Below are positions 8,746-17,677 of a stretch of DNA of 64,000 nucleotides, one piece after another. The stretch is from Mobilitalea torta (GTDB lineage Bacteria; Bacillota; Clostridia; Lachnospirales; Lachnospiraceae). Numbering within the stretch: position 1 is the stretch's first letter; the number at the start of each line of letters is the position of its first letter. The DNA is taken from positions 478,896 to 542,895 of the forward strand of contig NZ_JBNPXH010000002.1 of the NCBI RefSeq assembly GCF_050433395.1, written 5' to 3'. Both the position numbers and the translations under genes were made by a program. Below the pieces are notes generated by a model. It saw only the letters and a list, made by a program, of their open reading frames with translations. It did not search any database and had not been told where the DNA came from.

Positions 8746-10213
8746 GCCGGCCGCCCCCCTTTTTATGATATCTTATCTCCGAAAACAGGATGAGGGAAAT
8801 CAATGCCAGAAAAATCACCGCGATGATCCCAAAATGTTCCTGCAGCACCTCTCCCCGGTAGCCATTATAGGCCTTGGAATAAAATGTCCTGTTGTTGCCC
8901 AATTCAAAATAATGCATAGCTTTTTTATACTCATCCTTCATCAGGTAGTTCTTGCCGATTCCCACATAGGCGGTCTCATAGTTGGCATTTAACTTCAAGA
9001 TATTCTCGAACTGAACCAGCGCCTCATCCCACCTGCCGTAATAATAGTGCTCGCTGGCAAGCAGAGCCGCCTTTCCAAAGTCCGTGGGCTGAAGAATATA
9101 GGCACATTTTAAGCTGGCATCCGTCACCACCAGATTGTCTCCCAGCCAGGCAATGCCGGAAGGATTGGCAAAGGAGCCTTTTGTCTTGCCCAGAGAGCCA
9201 AAGGCATTCAGCAGCTGTCCGTCAAAATCGTAGATAAAAATTCTTCCCCGATATTTATCAATCACGGCATAGGTTCCGTAATCCGTCACTGCGATATCTA
9301 CAAACTGGCTCTGATCGGTCATGCTCATCCCGTGGATATCTCCTATTACAGGGGTGCTGCCCTCCTCCCTCAGTACATTTTTCCCGCCGGAATTTAAGCG
9401 GAATACCATGAATTGCGCGGAAGCGTCATAGGTTACCGCATAGACAAAGTCCTCGGTATCCACCGCCACATTGTTAAAAGCCGGGGCAAAGGTTTTCTTC
9501 ATCTGCTCCTTCTGCCGGTCCGAGGATATGGATTTCCAGAAATAATCCAGGAGATTGACCGAGGGGGAATTCACCCCAAAATACCGGGAGAAGCTTCCGT
9601 CCGGGTTAATTTCCAGGATGCCCTCATAGCTGGACTGGACTACGGCATAGATACGTCCCGCACTGTCCACCGTCAACTTGGAGGGCTTGAATTCCGACAC
9701 CCCCGCCATATTGGAGGGCTTCTTAATGGTTCGCTTTAAGTAATAATCCTCACCGTCTAAAACGAGGATTCTCTCCGCACCGGTATCGGCAATGTACAGC
9801 TCCCGGGCGCTCTCCTGATAGAACACGCCTTCGGGCGCCTTTAATACAAACTGGGCGCCGGTCTCATCGATTACGATCTTATTCTCTTCGTTCCGGATCA
9901 CCTTCAGGGATTTCAGGAATTCTCCGGTACGGTCTAAAATATTCACTCTGCTTTCCAGGGTATCCACCAGAAAGATCCGCCCATCCTCACTGGTGCAGAC
10001 ATCGTTCATTCCCTGAACCTTTACACCACCCATATCCCCTTCGTCAATTACTTTGTCCGGCAGAAAGGCTGCCGGGCTGTCTACGGCATCTCCCCAAAAA
10101 TTATAGGTATAGCCTTCCAGATCGTAGCTCTTGCCGTCCGCGGCATACACGTCCTCCGGCAGGAATATAAGAAGAATACATAGCAATACTGCTGCAAAAT
10201 ATCTCTTTTTCAT
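8735..10213 (-). CDS. Secreted NHL-repeat/TPR protein with C-terminal membrane anchor
   Basis: A 492-residue protein with a signal peptide (residues 1-24, ending ...EDVYAADG). NHL-type beta-propeller repeats follow: LYIADTGAERILVLDG, IYAVVQSSYEGILEINPDG, YAVIDKYRGRIFIYDFDGQLLNAFGSLG. Two TPR-like helices lie at about 395-455 (ALVQFENILKLNANYETAYVGIGKNYL), then a membrane segment near 465-485 and a basic tail. The propeller would sit outside the cell. It forms an envelope module with the overlapping YIP1 gene and the DUF5696 gene, probably sensing or scaffolding at the surface. No enzymatic motif was seen. Confidence 0.72.
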   Translation of the reverse strand: MKKRYFAAVLLCILLIFLPEDVYAADGKSYDLEGYTYNFWGDAVDSPAAFLPDKVIDEGDMGGVKVQGMNDVCTSEDGRIFLVDTLESRVNILDRTGEFLKSLKVIRNEENKIVIDETGAQFVLKAPEGVFYQESARELYIADTGAERILVLDGEDYYLKRTIKKPSNMAGVSEFKPSKLTVDSAGRIYAVVQSSYEGILEINPDGSFSRYFGVNSPSVNLLDYFWKSISSDRQKEQMKKTFAPAFNNVAVDTEDFVYAVTYDASAQFMVFRLNSGGKNVLREEGSTPVIGDIHGMSMTDQSQFVDIAVTDYGTYAVIDKYRGRIFIYDFDGQLLNAFGSLGKTKGSFANPSGIAWLGDNLVVTDASLKCAYILQPTDFGKAALLASEHYYYGRWDEALVQFENILKLNANYETAYVGIGKNYLMKDEYKKAMHYFELGNNRTFYSKAYNGYRGEVLQEHFGIIAVIFLALISLILFSEIRYHKKGGGRREK

Positions 10214-10222
10214 CTGCGCCTC

Positions 10223-11113
10223 CTAACCCTTCACACCGGAAGTTGCCATGGTCTCAATCACATTGCTCTGGGACAGGACAAATACCGTAATAGGAACTGC
10301 CAGCATGATTAAGGAAATAGCGGAGGACACGCCGGTTCTGGAAATACCGCCGCTTACCAGCTGCTGGAGCACATAAGTTACCGGCTTTAATTCCTCCGTA
10401 TAGATGAACACTCCTCCCGTGGTTCCCCACATCTGCTGGAAGGAGAGAATAATCAGGGTCATCCAGGCCGGCTTACACAGGGGCATCACCACTCTCCAGT
10501 AAGTCTTATATTCTCCCGCTCCGTCTATCTTGGCGGCCTCCAGCATCTCATCCGGAATCTGCACCATGAAGTTCTTCATCAGATATAGTCCCAGGGTTGA
10601 GCCTACCGCCGGAAGAATTACCGCCCAATAGGTGTCAATCATTCCAAGCCGGCTCATAATCAGATAATTGGGAATTGCCGTTACCGAGGCATTAAACATC
10701 AGGGCATATACGATGATATTGCTCATCAGCCTGGAGCCCGGAAATTCATACTTCGCCAGGGGGAAAGCCGCCATGGACCCCAGGAGCACCGTGCCAAAGG
10801 TTCCCAGGAGCGTAATCATGCCTGTGTTAAATATGTATCTGGACAGGGGCACGTTGAAGCTCTCCACAATGGTCGCCAGATCGAAGAAATTGTTTAAGGT
10901 GGGGTTCTCCACGCTCATCTTCGGAGGGATTATGAATATTTCGCTCAGGGGCTTAAACGCGTTCACTACTGTAAATACCAGCGGAAAGAGGCTGAACAGG
11001 CCAAAGAAGGCAAGCACCAGCGTAATGCCCGCATCCCCTCCGAGGCTTCTGTTTCGTCTTCGTAATTTTCTTGCTCTCAGCTTCGATACAAGAAATCTGT
11101 ATAATTTTCTCAT
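10223..11113 (-). CDS. Carbohydrate ABC transporter permease, MalG type (first pair)
   Basis: A 296-residue CUT1 permease with six predicted membrane segments and the EAA loop EMLEAAKIDGAGEYKTYWRVVMP. I place the start at the ATG at 11113 (MRKLYRFL), 20 nt after the partner's stop. The longer open frame to 11176 would overlap the partner gene and lacks a good ribosome site. It pairs with the MalF-type gene just upstream and serves one of the two solute-binding proteins. Confidence 0.86.
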   Translation of the reverse strand: MRKLYRFLVSKLRARKLRRRNRSLGGDAGITLVLAFFGLFSLFPLVFTVVNAFKPLSEIFIIPPKMSVENPTLNNFFDLATIVESFNVPLSRYIFNTGMITLLGTFGTVLLGSMAAFPLAKYEFPGSRLMSNIIVYALMFNASVTAIPNYLIMSRLGMIDTYWAVILPAVGSTLGLYLMKNFMVQIPDEMLEAAKIDGAGEYKTYWRVVMPLCKPAWMTLIILSFQQMWGTTGGVFIYTEELKPVTYVLQQLVSGGISRTGVSSAISLIMLAVPITVFVLSQSNVIETMATSGVKG

Positions 11114-11133
11114 TTCCCTTTTCCTGCCTTTCT

Positions 11134-12036
11134 CTAGCCTAATTTGCGAAGCAGCTTCTGGACTACGATATTGCACAGGAGCATAATGAAAAACAATACC
11201 ACCGCAATGGTGCAGGCATAGCCAAGCTCATACCGGACATTGCCGTAATCGTGCAGATGGGTCAAAATCGTATGTCCCGAATAGCTGACGGACGGGAAGC
11301 CCGCCAGATCAATGGAGATCTGGGATACGGACAGGGAGCTGGTAATCTGCATCACCGCACCGAACATCAGCTGGGGCTTCATGGAGGGCAGGGTGATGTA
11401 CCATAATTCCTGCCAGCGGTTCTTAATCCCCTCCACCGCTGCCGCCTCATACCAGGAGCGGTCCACATTCTGGAGACCTGCGATGAAAGCCAGGAAGCTT
11501 ACTCCAAGACTGAGCCAGAGCTGCACGATAATCAGGATGGGCATGACATATTTGGCCGTTTCAAACCACAGGACACGCCCCTGGATAATTCCCAGCTTCA
11601 ACAGCCAGGCGTTGGCCCAGCCATAGGTATCCGAGGAGAAAATCAATCTCCATATCATATAGGCATTGCCTGAGATGGAAGGTGCATAGAACACCAGGGT
11701 TATAATGGACCTGGGCACCGGCGGCAGCTCATTAATCATCCATGCAATGAGAAAACACATAATGTAGCTGACAGGCCCTGTAATCAAAGCAAAAAGCATT
11801 GTATTTTTGATAGCGATCAGGAATATGTCATCCCGGACAATCAGGTTAATATAATTGATTAATCCGTTAAAACTGGGCGCTTCCACCATGTTAAAGGAAG
11901 TGAAGCTCAGCACCATGGATACGATAACCGGAATCAGGGTGAATACCATGAATACCGCCGCAAACGGGGCAATCAGCAGATACTTGTACTTATGGCGCTT
12001 CCATATCAGTGCCAGGGATTCTTTCTTTGTTTTCAA
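11134..12036 (-). CDS. Carbohydrate ABC transporter permease, MalF type (first pair)
   Basis: A 300-residue CUT1 permease. The first membrane segment is near residues 17-40, and the EAA-type loop is SWYEAAAVEGIKNRWQELWYITLP near 205. It lies 27 nt downstream of the CBM-containing solute-binding protein gene, suggesting that protein as its partner. Substrate unknown; a complex oligosaccharide is likely given the GH30 and GH5 genes of the same operon. Confidence 0.88.
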   Translation of the reverse strand: MKTKKESLALIWKRHKYKYLLIAPFAAVFMVFTLIPVIVSMVLSFTSFNMVEAPSFNGLINYINLIVRDDIFLIAIKNTMLFALITGPVSYIMCFLIAWMINELPPVPRSIITLVFYAPSISGNAYMIWRLIFSSDTYGWANAWLLKLGIIQGRVLWFETAKYVMPILIIVQLWLSLGVSFLAFIAGLQNVDRSWYEAAAVEGIKNRWQELWYITLPSMKPQLMFGAVMQITSSLSVSQISIDLAGFPSVSYSGHTILTHLHDYGNVRYELGYACTIAVVLFFIMLLCNIVVQKLLRKLG

Positions 12037-12063
12037 GGAATAAAACCTCCATTCTTTACTGAA

Positions 12064-14982
12064 TTATTCCGCCACGGACAGATGGAATTCCCGGCGCTTG
12101 TTGGTAAGCTCCTTATCAATGGTCTTCAGGTTCAAATACAGGGTTTCTCTTGGATTGGCCCCTTCCGCCACCACATTATTGAAGGAGTATAATACCATTC
12201 TTGTCAGCATATAATTGCCGGGAACTGCCGGTATTCCCACCGTGTTCTCAAACTGTGCAAGTATCTCTTTCAGCTCCGAATTGCTCCAGGGCAGCTGCTT
12301 TATAACCTCCGGGTCAGCAGCGGCATAGCGGGCCGAGGTACCCATCACAGCCTCCACTGTGTTGGCATACTGGAGCTGGATCTCCGTGCTGTTCCACCAT
12401 TTCACAAATTTCCAGGCCATCCCCTGCTTCTCTGAGGTGTTTAGAATAGCACTGTTCACCGTCTCAACCACATAAGAATGATTCGCCTCATTAGCCCCGT
12501 TTTCATAGCCGGGAATGGTATGAAAGGACCATAAGCCCTTGATTTCCGGCGCAAAGACCTCAAGCTGGCAATAGGCCGTATATTTTGTAACGCCTATGGG
12601 CATCTCACCGGTGCGGAAACGGGTGGGAAAATCCACCTTGGGATTAAAGCCATAGTTGGTGAAGAAATCCGTATAGGTCTTGAAGGCTTTCATGGCCGCA
12701 TCCGTGCCAAGGTCACAGGCAATTCCGTAATCCCTTCCGCTTCCCTTGTATAAATCCCCTCCGAACTGGTACACCAGGGAAGGATAGAAATTCGGCGCTC
12801 CCTGGGCATCGGGAAGGAAGAATTCAAAATTGCTTCTCTTGAGGGCAGGAAGGACGCCCTTCACCTCATCCCAGGTTCCCGGCACCCCGGCTCCGATACG
12901 GGAAAGAATATCATCCCTGGTAAACAGCATCATAAAGTCTGCCTGCTCCGGCACACCGTATACCCCTCCCTGATAGGAAGCAGCATCGATTACACTGGGA
13001 TAATATTTATCCGCCGCCTCTTCAAAGCCCTCAAGGGCGGACAGATCCACCACTGCCCCGCGTATTGCAAAATCCTGCAGGGTTACCTGAGCCAGACCGA
13101 TTACAGCATCCGGGCTGTTCCCCGCCAAAGCGGCCCTTAAAACCACATCGACGGGAATTAATTGTAGATCCACGGAGATGCCTGTCTCCGGTGTAAACCG
13201 TTCATCAATCATGTTCTGGATGATTTGGGCCTGTTCCCTGCCGATGGATTGGACATTGGCCGCATTCCCCGCATTTACCATCCACACCTTGATGCTGCCG
13301 GCATCCCCTTCCTGGGAACCGTCGCTGACCTGGCTGATTTTAGCAAAGAAGGTGGAGAGAAACCGTATCGTTCCGTGATACAGGCTTTCCAAGGCATTGT
13401 TTCTTGCTCTGGGAAGCTCCGCCTCCGGGGCCGATACCATCAGGCTATCCAGCTCCAGGGGCATCTCCGAGATATTGACCAGCCAGGTGGCAAGAGCCGA
13501 GATATTTTCCTTCAGCTGCGCCACTTCCTCTACCACTGCTTCGGGATCCTTCGCCAGTCCCCCTGCTTCTACCGCCATCTTTTCCAGAAGGCTGGTATTC
13601 TCTCCCTTTTCACCGGTTATGGCTACCAGCCTGTCAATGATATTCTTAAGACGTACTTCCTCCGCTGCTATGGTTTCCCGGAATTCCGGGATCTTGGTTC
13701 CGATCTGGTAATCGATGAATTTGTCCGGCGTCTGCCCGGTGATCTCCGTCACCCTTAAGTAGAGCCGGCTCAGGGCGGACATGCTTTCTTCCACATCATT
13801 TACGATGCCTCCAAAGTCTCCCATGACACATTCCAGGCTAATGGTGTTAGCCCCTTCCTTCAGATAGAAGAGATAGGGTATACCGTCCTCCGCTGCCAGA
13901 GTGTAATTTACCATTGTGCTGCTGTAATCAAAGTTGACGGCATTCATCTCAGAATAAGGAATTATTCCATTTATATACAGTCTCCGGACAGAGGTAACCC
14001 CTCTCTTAAGACTCTGTCTCCCTTTAAAAGTCAATTCATACAGGCCCTCCTCAGGGACACTGATTGTCCAGGAGATGGCATTGCCCGGCTGCTTCCAATT
14101 GTCCGCACCGATGGTGTTGTATATCATTTTGTACGGATGATATGGGTATAGCAAGGAGTCTGAATAGTTTCTCTGAATGTTGATGGAGGAGGAATTCTTC
14201 TCAATGGAAACCGTCTGGCCCTCCGCACGTTCCGCCTGACAGATGATGTTATCTCCGCCATAAACCGGATACTTATTCTTTAAGTCATCAATTACCGCTT
14301 TATAATCAGGCGCTTTCTCCGCCTGGCCAAAGCGGATCAGGGTATAGCAGACAGGTTCCTTTACAGCCTCCAGGGTAATGGTATTCCTACCCGCCTCCAG
14401 ATAAAACACATAGGGTTCCCCTGCCCGCCTTCCATAATCCTCCACATAGACCCTTGCTTCCTTATAGACCTCCCGGGTATCGGGTCTGATTTCATTCCCG
14501 TTCTTGCTGGAGATTGCTCCATCCTCCCAGAACCGTTTCAGCACAATCTGCTCCAGGCCGTCATGGCCTGCCTCACCGTTGATCAGCAGGCGCCTCTGAA
14601 TATCGGAGGTGGTTCCCGGTACCGGGATATAACCCAGCTGCAGATGATAGAAGCCTGCTTCCTTCACATCAAAGGACCAGGTAATGGAGCCTGCATCTCC
14701 CGTAACCAGACCGTCCTCCGTCTCCTCAGCCGACATCTGATCCGTGATGGTGAATTTGCTAATGTCTACCTCCAGGCTCTCCCTGGCAAGTACTCCTGTA
14801 AAGCCATTTTTATTCAGGTATTCCTGATAGGAGGAATCATAAGCAGCGGTGTTTGAAGCCGGAATTGCATCTATTCCCTTAGAAAGGTCCTTATTCCTAT
14901 AAATTACCGCTCCCGCAGCGAGTACTACACAAACCGCCGCAAGTATTATCAAGGACTTTTTCGATTTCATCATAATCTCCAT
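12064..14982 (-). CDS. Large extracellular solute-binding protein with two N-terminal carbohydrate-binding-like domains
   Basis: A 972-residue protein, about twice the usual length for a CUT1 solute-binding protein. An uncleaved anchor or signal lies at residues 6-25 (KKSLIILAAVCVVLAAGAVI), with no lipobox Cys. Two similar beta-sandwich blocks (about 90-225 and 255-400) each end in an FYLxxGxNTIxLE signature, as in galactose-binding/CBM-like folds. A helical linker at 430-560 precedes a type-1 solute-binding domain from about 590 to the end (INPQ-like start, WMVNAGNAANVQSIG). Fusion of CBM-like domains to a binding protein suggests capture of long chains at the cell surface. An alternative start (ATG at 14973) has slightly better spacing from the ribosome site. 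Confidence 0.8.
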   Translation of the reverse strand: MEIMMKSKKSLIILAAVCVVLAAGAVIYRNKDLSKGIDAIPASNTAAYDSSYQEYLNKNGFTGVLARESLEVDISKFTITDQMSAEETEDGLVTGDAGSITWSFDVKEAGFYHLQLGYIPVPGTTSDIQRRLLINGEAGHDGLEQIVLKRFWEDGAISSKNGNEIRPDTREVYKEARVYVEDYGRRAGEPYVFYLEAGRNTITLEAVKEPVCYTLIRFGQAEKAPDYKAVIDDLKNKYPVYGGDNIICQAERAEGQTVSIEKNSSSINIQRNYSDSLLYPYHPYKMIYNTIGADNWKQPGNAISWTISVPEEGLYELTFKGRQSLKRGVTSVRRLYINGIIPYSEMNAVNFDYSSTMVNYTLAAEDGIPYLFYLKEGANTISLECVMGDFGGIVNDVEESMSALSRLYLRVTEITGQTPDKFIDYQIGTKIPEFRETIAAEEVRLKNIIDRLVAITGEKGENTSLLEKMAVEAGGLAKDPEAVVEEVAQLKENISALATWLVNISEMPLELDSLMVSAPEAELPRARNNALESLYHGTIRFLSTFFAKISQVSDGSQEGDAGSIKVWMVNAGNAANVQSIGREQAQIIQNMIDERFTPETGISVDLQLIPVDVVLRAALAGNSPDAVIGLAQVTLQDFAIRGAVVDLSALEGFEEAADKYYPSVIDAASYQGGVYGVPEQADFMMLFTRDDILSRIGAGVPGTWDEVKGVLPALKRSNFEFFLPDAQGAPNFYPSLVYQFGGDLYKGSGRDYGIACDLGTDAAMKAFKTYTDFFTNYGFNPKVDFPTRFRTGEMPIGVTKYTAYCQLEVFAPEIKGLWSFHTIPGYENGANEANHSYVVETVNSAILNTSEKQGMAWKFVKWWNSTEIQLQYANTVEAVMGTSARYAAADPEVIKQLPWSNSELKEILAQFENTVGIPAVPGNYMLTRMVLYSFNNVVAEGANPRETLYLNLKTIDKELTNKRREFHLSVAE

Positions 14983-14990
14983 GCCTTCCC

Positions 14991-15021
14991 TTTAAAATAA
15001 AGAGTCCGCTTGCGGACTCTT
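14991..15021 (-). terminator. Intercistronic hairpin with U-rich tail (partial terminator)
   Basis: The arms AAGAGTCCGC and GCGGACTCTT form a 10-bp perfect stem with a 2-nt loop, followed on the minus strand by TTATTTT. It lies between the genes of the two solute-binding proteins and just before the second one's ribosome site. It could lower transcription into the downstream genes relative to the first binding protein. Confidence 0.6.
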
Positions 15022-15104
15022 GCGCTGCCGCGCGGTTGCCTTCAGGCAGCATCTACCCATGCACAGAATGTGCATTTTGCGCGGCATGTGCATCCTGCGG
15101 AGCA

Positions 15105-15143
15105 TTTTAATCGTATAGGGCGTACTTTCCTATACGATTAAAA
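15105..15143 (-). other. Perfect 15-bp inverted repeat, intercistronic RNA hairpin
   Basis: Arms at 15105-15119 and 15129-15143 are exact reverse complements around a 9-nt loop. Neither side has the A-tract/T-tract order of a terminator, so an mRNA-stability or processing element is more likely. Confidence 0.65.
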
Positions 15144-15144
15144 A

Positions 15145-15204
15145 CCGACTGCCATAAATCCCCGTCCTCCAGCTCTTCAATCTTTGACGTTTTATGGCAG
15201 CCGG
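15145..15204 (-). other. 14-bp stem hairpin, intercistronic, likely RNA-level
   Basis: Arms at 15145-15158 and 15191-15204 pair over 14 positions. The single non-Watson-Crick position is a G-U pair on the minus-strand RNA but an A-C mismatch on the plus strand, which points to function in the minus-strand transcript. A short inner stem (CGTC/GACG) extends it. Confidence 0.6.
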
Positions 15205-15241
15205 CACATACCTTATTCAGGATACTGGATTACCTGCTTCT

Positions 15242-17353
15242 CTATTCTGCTTTCGCAACTGTCACAGTGAGCGTTACATTGCTGCTGTTGCCTGCATAAT
15301 CCGTTACTGTAATTACCACTTCATAATCGCCGGGTGTTGATGTATCAAGGCTTGAAATATCCGCCGCAAGCTTGCCGGATACATCCAGTCCGTCCGCATC
15401 CACGGCGCTTGCAATGAAATCGCCCTTCCAGGAAATTGCCGACGCATCCTCGTCAATATGCACTGTGCGGGGGGCCTCAACCAGGGTGATTACCGGTGCG
15501 GATTTGTTGTCAGGATTATAAATTACAACCGAGGTACTCATGCTGGCCTCATTGCCCGATTTATCAGCCATCTTAACCTTTAGTCCGTTGTCATACTTCC
15601 CTACTGTGTTAAAATCTGCCGCGGAATAGTCATAGCTTGCCGCAGTGGCATCCAGCACACCGTCTATGGCGTCTGTAACGGATACATAATCAGAAAAGGC
15701 TACGCCTGCCGGATCGGTCCCTGCGGCTAATACCACGGGATCCGTATTCTTAATTTCAGGAGCAATGTTATCCCTGATCTCATCACTGGAAAGGATTGCT
15801 TCCATGCCGGAGGCCTTTTCCGTAAACAGATTCTTATTGGCCGCTACGGATACATCATAGGACGCATAGCCATCCACCCCGTAGAGGGATTTACCGAAGA
15901 TATCATCCCAGATTACGCGGAAGCCCAGCAAATCAGAGTAATCATTGGGAACCGTCTGGTTTGCCACGTACTGGAAGGCGGATAACAGGTCATCGCCAAA
16001 CTGTTCGCTGAAAATATCAAATCCAAAGCTGGCTGCCTGGGCGGTTGCCGCGCTGTTCTTGTAAGCGGAAAGGCTGTCAACACTGCCTAAGGTCTTATAA
16101 TATGTACTGTAGTAAACCTTTAAGAATTCCAATGCCAGCTTGGTCGTCTCTTCATCCACACCCTTCAGGATACCCATGCTGTCACCCACGGTTAAAACCT
16201 GCCGGTAAGCCGGATCATCCGCTGCCAGATCATCCGGTCTGGGCCAGGGCACGATACCGATGGATTCCCCTCTGTCCGATGCCGCGGAAGCGGTTCCCCC
16301 GATGAGCCAGTCCGGGCAATCTGTAAATACACTTGCGCCTGCCTGGAAATCAGAAGCACCCTGGCACCATTTGGGGGTATATCCGTCATCATATAATCCG
16401 CAGTCCACCATAACGCCCGCATCCATTAACTCCTTAATAAACGAGGTCGCCTTTAGGGAGGCAGCACTGTCAGCCTGAATTCCATCCGCACCGTAGATGC
16501 CGCCTCCTGCCGCAAAAATAGCGGAAAGCCCCGCAAAACGGTGGTCGGTCTCATACGCCTGTACCATATCGTACTCGGCAGAATCGGGAGCCTTGGTATT
16601 GGCATAGTAGGTCTTGATCTTAGAAATATAATCCTTGAAGGTGTTCCAGGTCCATTTGCCCTCCAGGAACAGGGTTGTAGGATAGATGGTCTTGCCGTTT
16701 TCATCCTTTAAGGAGTCCACCTTTTCGATCATAGTCGCATTGTAAATCAGGGGCCATCTGGGTACAAAAGCCTGCTTCGAGGTCAGGAAATAATTATGGC
16801 CGTAGAGTTTGTCGTAAAGCATCCAGGAATATTCCTCGTCCGAAAACATATCCGCGTAGTCATCCAGAGGCTGCAGGATATTCTGGGATAGCACCGTGTT
16901 CTCAGATCCTCCCCACAGAATTGCAATATCACATACCGGATTGTTCGCCAGCACGCTGGTAATCAGCTCACTCCGGGTATCCGTTGCGTACTGTATAAAT
17001 TCCACTTCTACATTAAGCTGATCTTTCACCGCCTGTAAGGCCGCCAGAGATGCCTGCCTGGATGCTTCCTCCATGGTATACTCCCCTGTCGTGGGATCTT
17101 GGTAATTGGGATCCAGCCCGGCCTGCCAATGTGTTCCGAAACGGATGATCTTGGGCTCGGCGGCTGCCGGCGTGTCCGTAACCGCCTCCTTATCTGCCTC
17201 CGGTGCCTTAGTGGCGGTAACCGCCTGTGTGGGGTCCACCTTTGTATCCGTTTCTTGTGTTCCTTTTTTGGCACACGCAGACATGGACAGCACTGCCAGT
17301 ACTGAAATAGCAACGAATACGGCTGTTGATTTTTTCAACATTTTCCTAATCAT
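15242..17353 (-). CDS. Extracellular solute-binding lipoprotein with C-terminal Ig-like domains
   Basis: A 703-residue lipoprotein, first gene of the operon. The signal peptide ends in a lipobox with Cys27 (VLSMSAC). An Ala/Thr linker leads to a type-1 solute-binding domain at about 68-520 (ILWGGSENTVLSQNILQPLDDY; SMGILKGVDEETTKLALEFLK). Two Ig/cadherin-like beta domains follow at about 525-700 (VSVTDAIDGVLD; GDYEVVITVTDYAGNSSNVT), unusual for a binding protein and perhaps used for surface or cell-wall contact. A very strong ribosome site (AAGGAGGAGG) precedes the ATG. High expression is expected from the promoter and from the structured 3' region before the next gene. Confidence 0.85.
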   Translation of the reverse strand: MIRKMLKKSTAVFVAISVLAVLSMSACAKKGTQETDTKVDPTQAVTATKAPEADKEAVTDTPAAAEPKIIRFGTHWQAGLDPNYQDPTTGEYTMEEASRQASLAALQAVKDQLNVEVEFIQYATDTRSELITSVLANNPVCDIAILWGGSENTVLSQNILQPLDDYADMFSDEEYSWMLYDKLYGHNYFLTSKQAFVPRWPLIYNATMIEKVDSLKDENGKTIYPTTLFLEGKWTWNTFKDYISKIKTYYANTKAPDSAEYDMVQAYETDHRFAGLSAIFAAGGGIYGADGIQADSAASLKATSFIKELMDAGVMVDCGLYDDGYTPKWCQGASDFQAGASVFTDCPDWLIGGTASAASDRGESIGIVPWPRPDDLAADDPAYRQVLTVGDSMGILKGVDEETTKLALEFLKVYYSTYYKTLGSVDSLSAYKNSAATAQAASFGFDIFSEQFGDDLLSAFQYVANQTVPNDYSDLLGFRVIWDDIFGKSLYGVDGYASYDVSVAANKNLFTEKASGMEAILSSDEIRDNIAPEIKNTDPVVLAAGTDPAGVAFSDYVSVTDAIDGVLDATAASYDYSAADFNTVGKYDNGLKVKMADKSGNEASMSTSVVIYNPDNKSAPVITLVEAPRTVHIDEDASAISWKGDFIASAVDADGLDVSGKLAADISSLDTSTPGDYEVVITVTDYAGNSSNVTLTVTVAKAE

Positions 17354-17379
17354 GAAACCTTCCTCCTCCTTAATTTATA

Positions 17380-17393
17380 TGTAATCGGTTGCA
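17380..17393. promoter_or_regulatory. LacI-type operator O2 (in 5' leader)
   Basis: TGTAATCGGTTGCA fits the LacI-family pattern TGnAAnCGnTTnCA around a central CG. It lies between the promoter and the ribosome site of the first binding-protein gene. Confidence 0.75.
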
Positions 17394-17441
17394 CATTTTG
17401 ACGTAATTCGCCTTATACACAATGCACAACGACATGCTTTG

Positions 17442-17455
17442 TGAAACCGATTTCA
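17442..17455. promoter_or_regulatory. LacI-type operator O1 (at transcription start)
   Basis: TGAAACCGATTTCA is a near-perfect palindrome of the LacI family with central CG. It begins about 8 nt downstream of the -10 box, a classical repressor position. Confidence 0.82.
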
Positions 17456-17462
17456 TATAACT

Positions 17463-17491
17463 ATAATATAATACCATTTTTTATTTGTCAA
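17463..17491 (-). promoter_or_regulatory. Sigma-A promoter of the polysaccharide operon
   Basis: On the minus strand, TTGACA (17486-17491) is followed after 17 nt by TATTAT (17463-17468), matching the vegetative consensus at 11 of 12 positions. It drives the solute-binding lipoprotein gene and probably the whole operon down to position 1. Confidence 0.82.
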
Positions 17492-17677
17492 TGACTTTTT
17501 ATTGCACCTTATCTATATCATTCGATTATTTTTGTGTTACCGATTATGGAATCACGATAAATTCACGGAATGCTCCCGATTCCCCGCCCAAAATAAATAA
17601 CTCCTGCTATCAGTGATATAAGCAGCAGAAACCGGGCAGGGAGGAACAATAGATATGCAAGAATGACAGAAAATATT

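Noticed and set aside
15105..15143. Terminator at the 15-bp inverted repeat
   Set aside because: T-run precedes and A-run follows the stem on both strands, the reverse of an intrinsic terminator.
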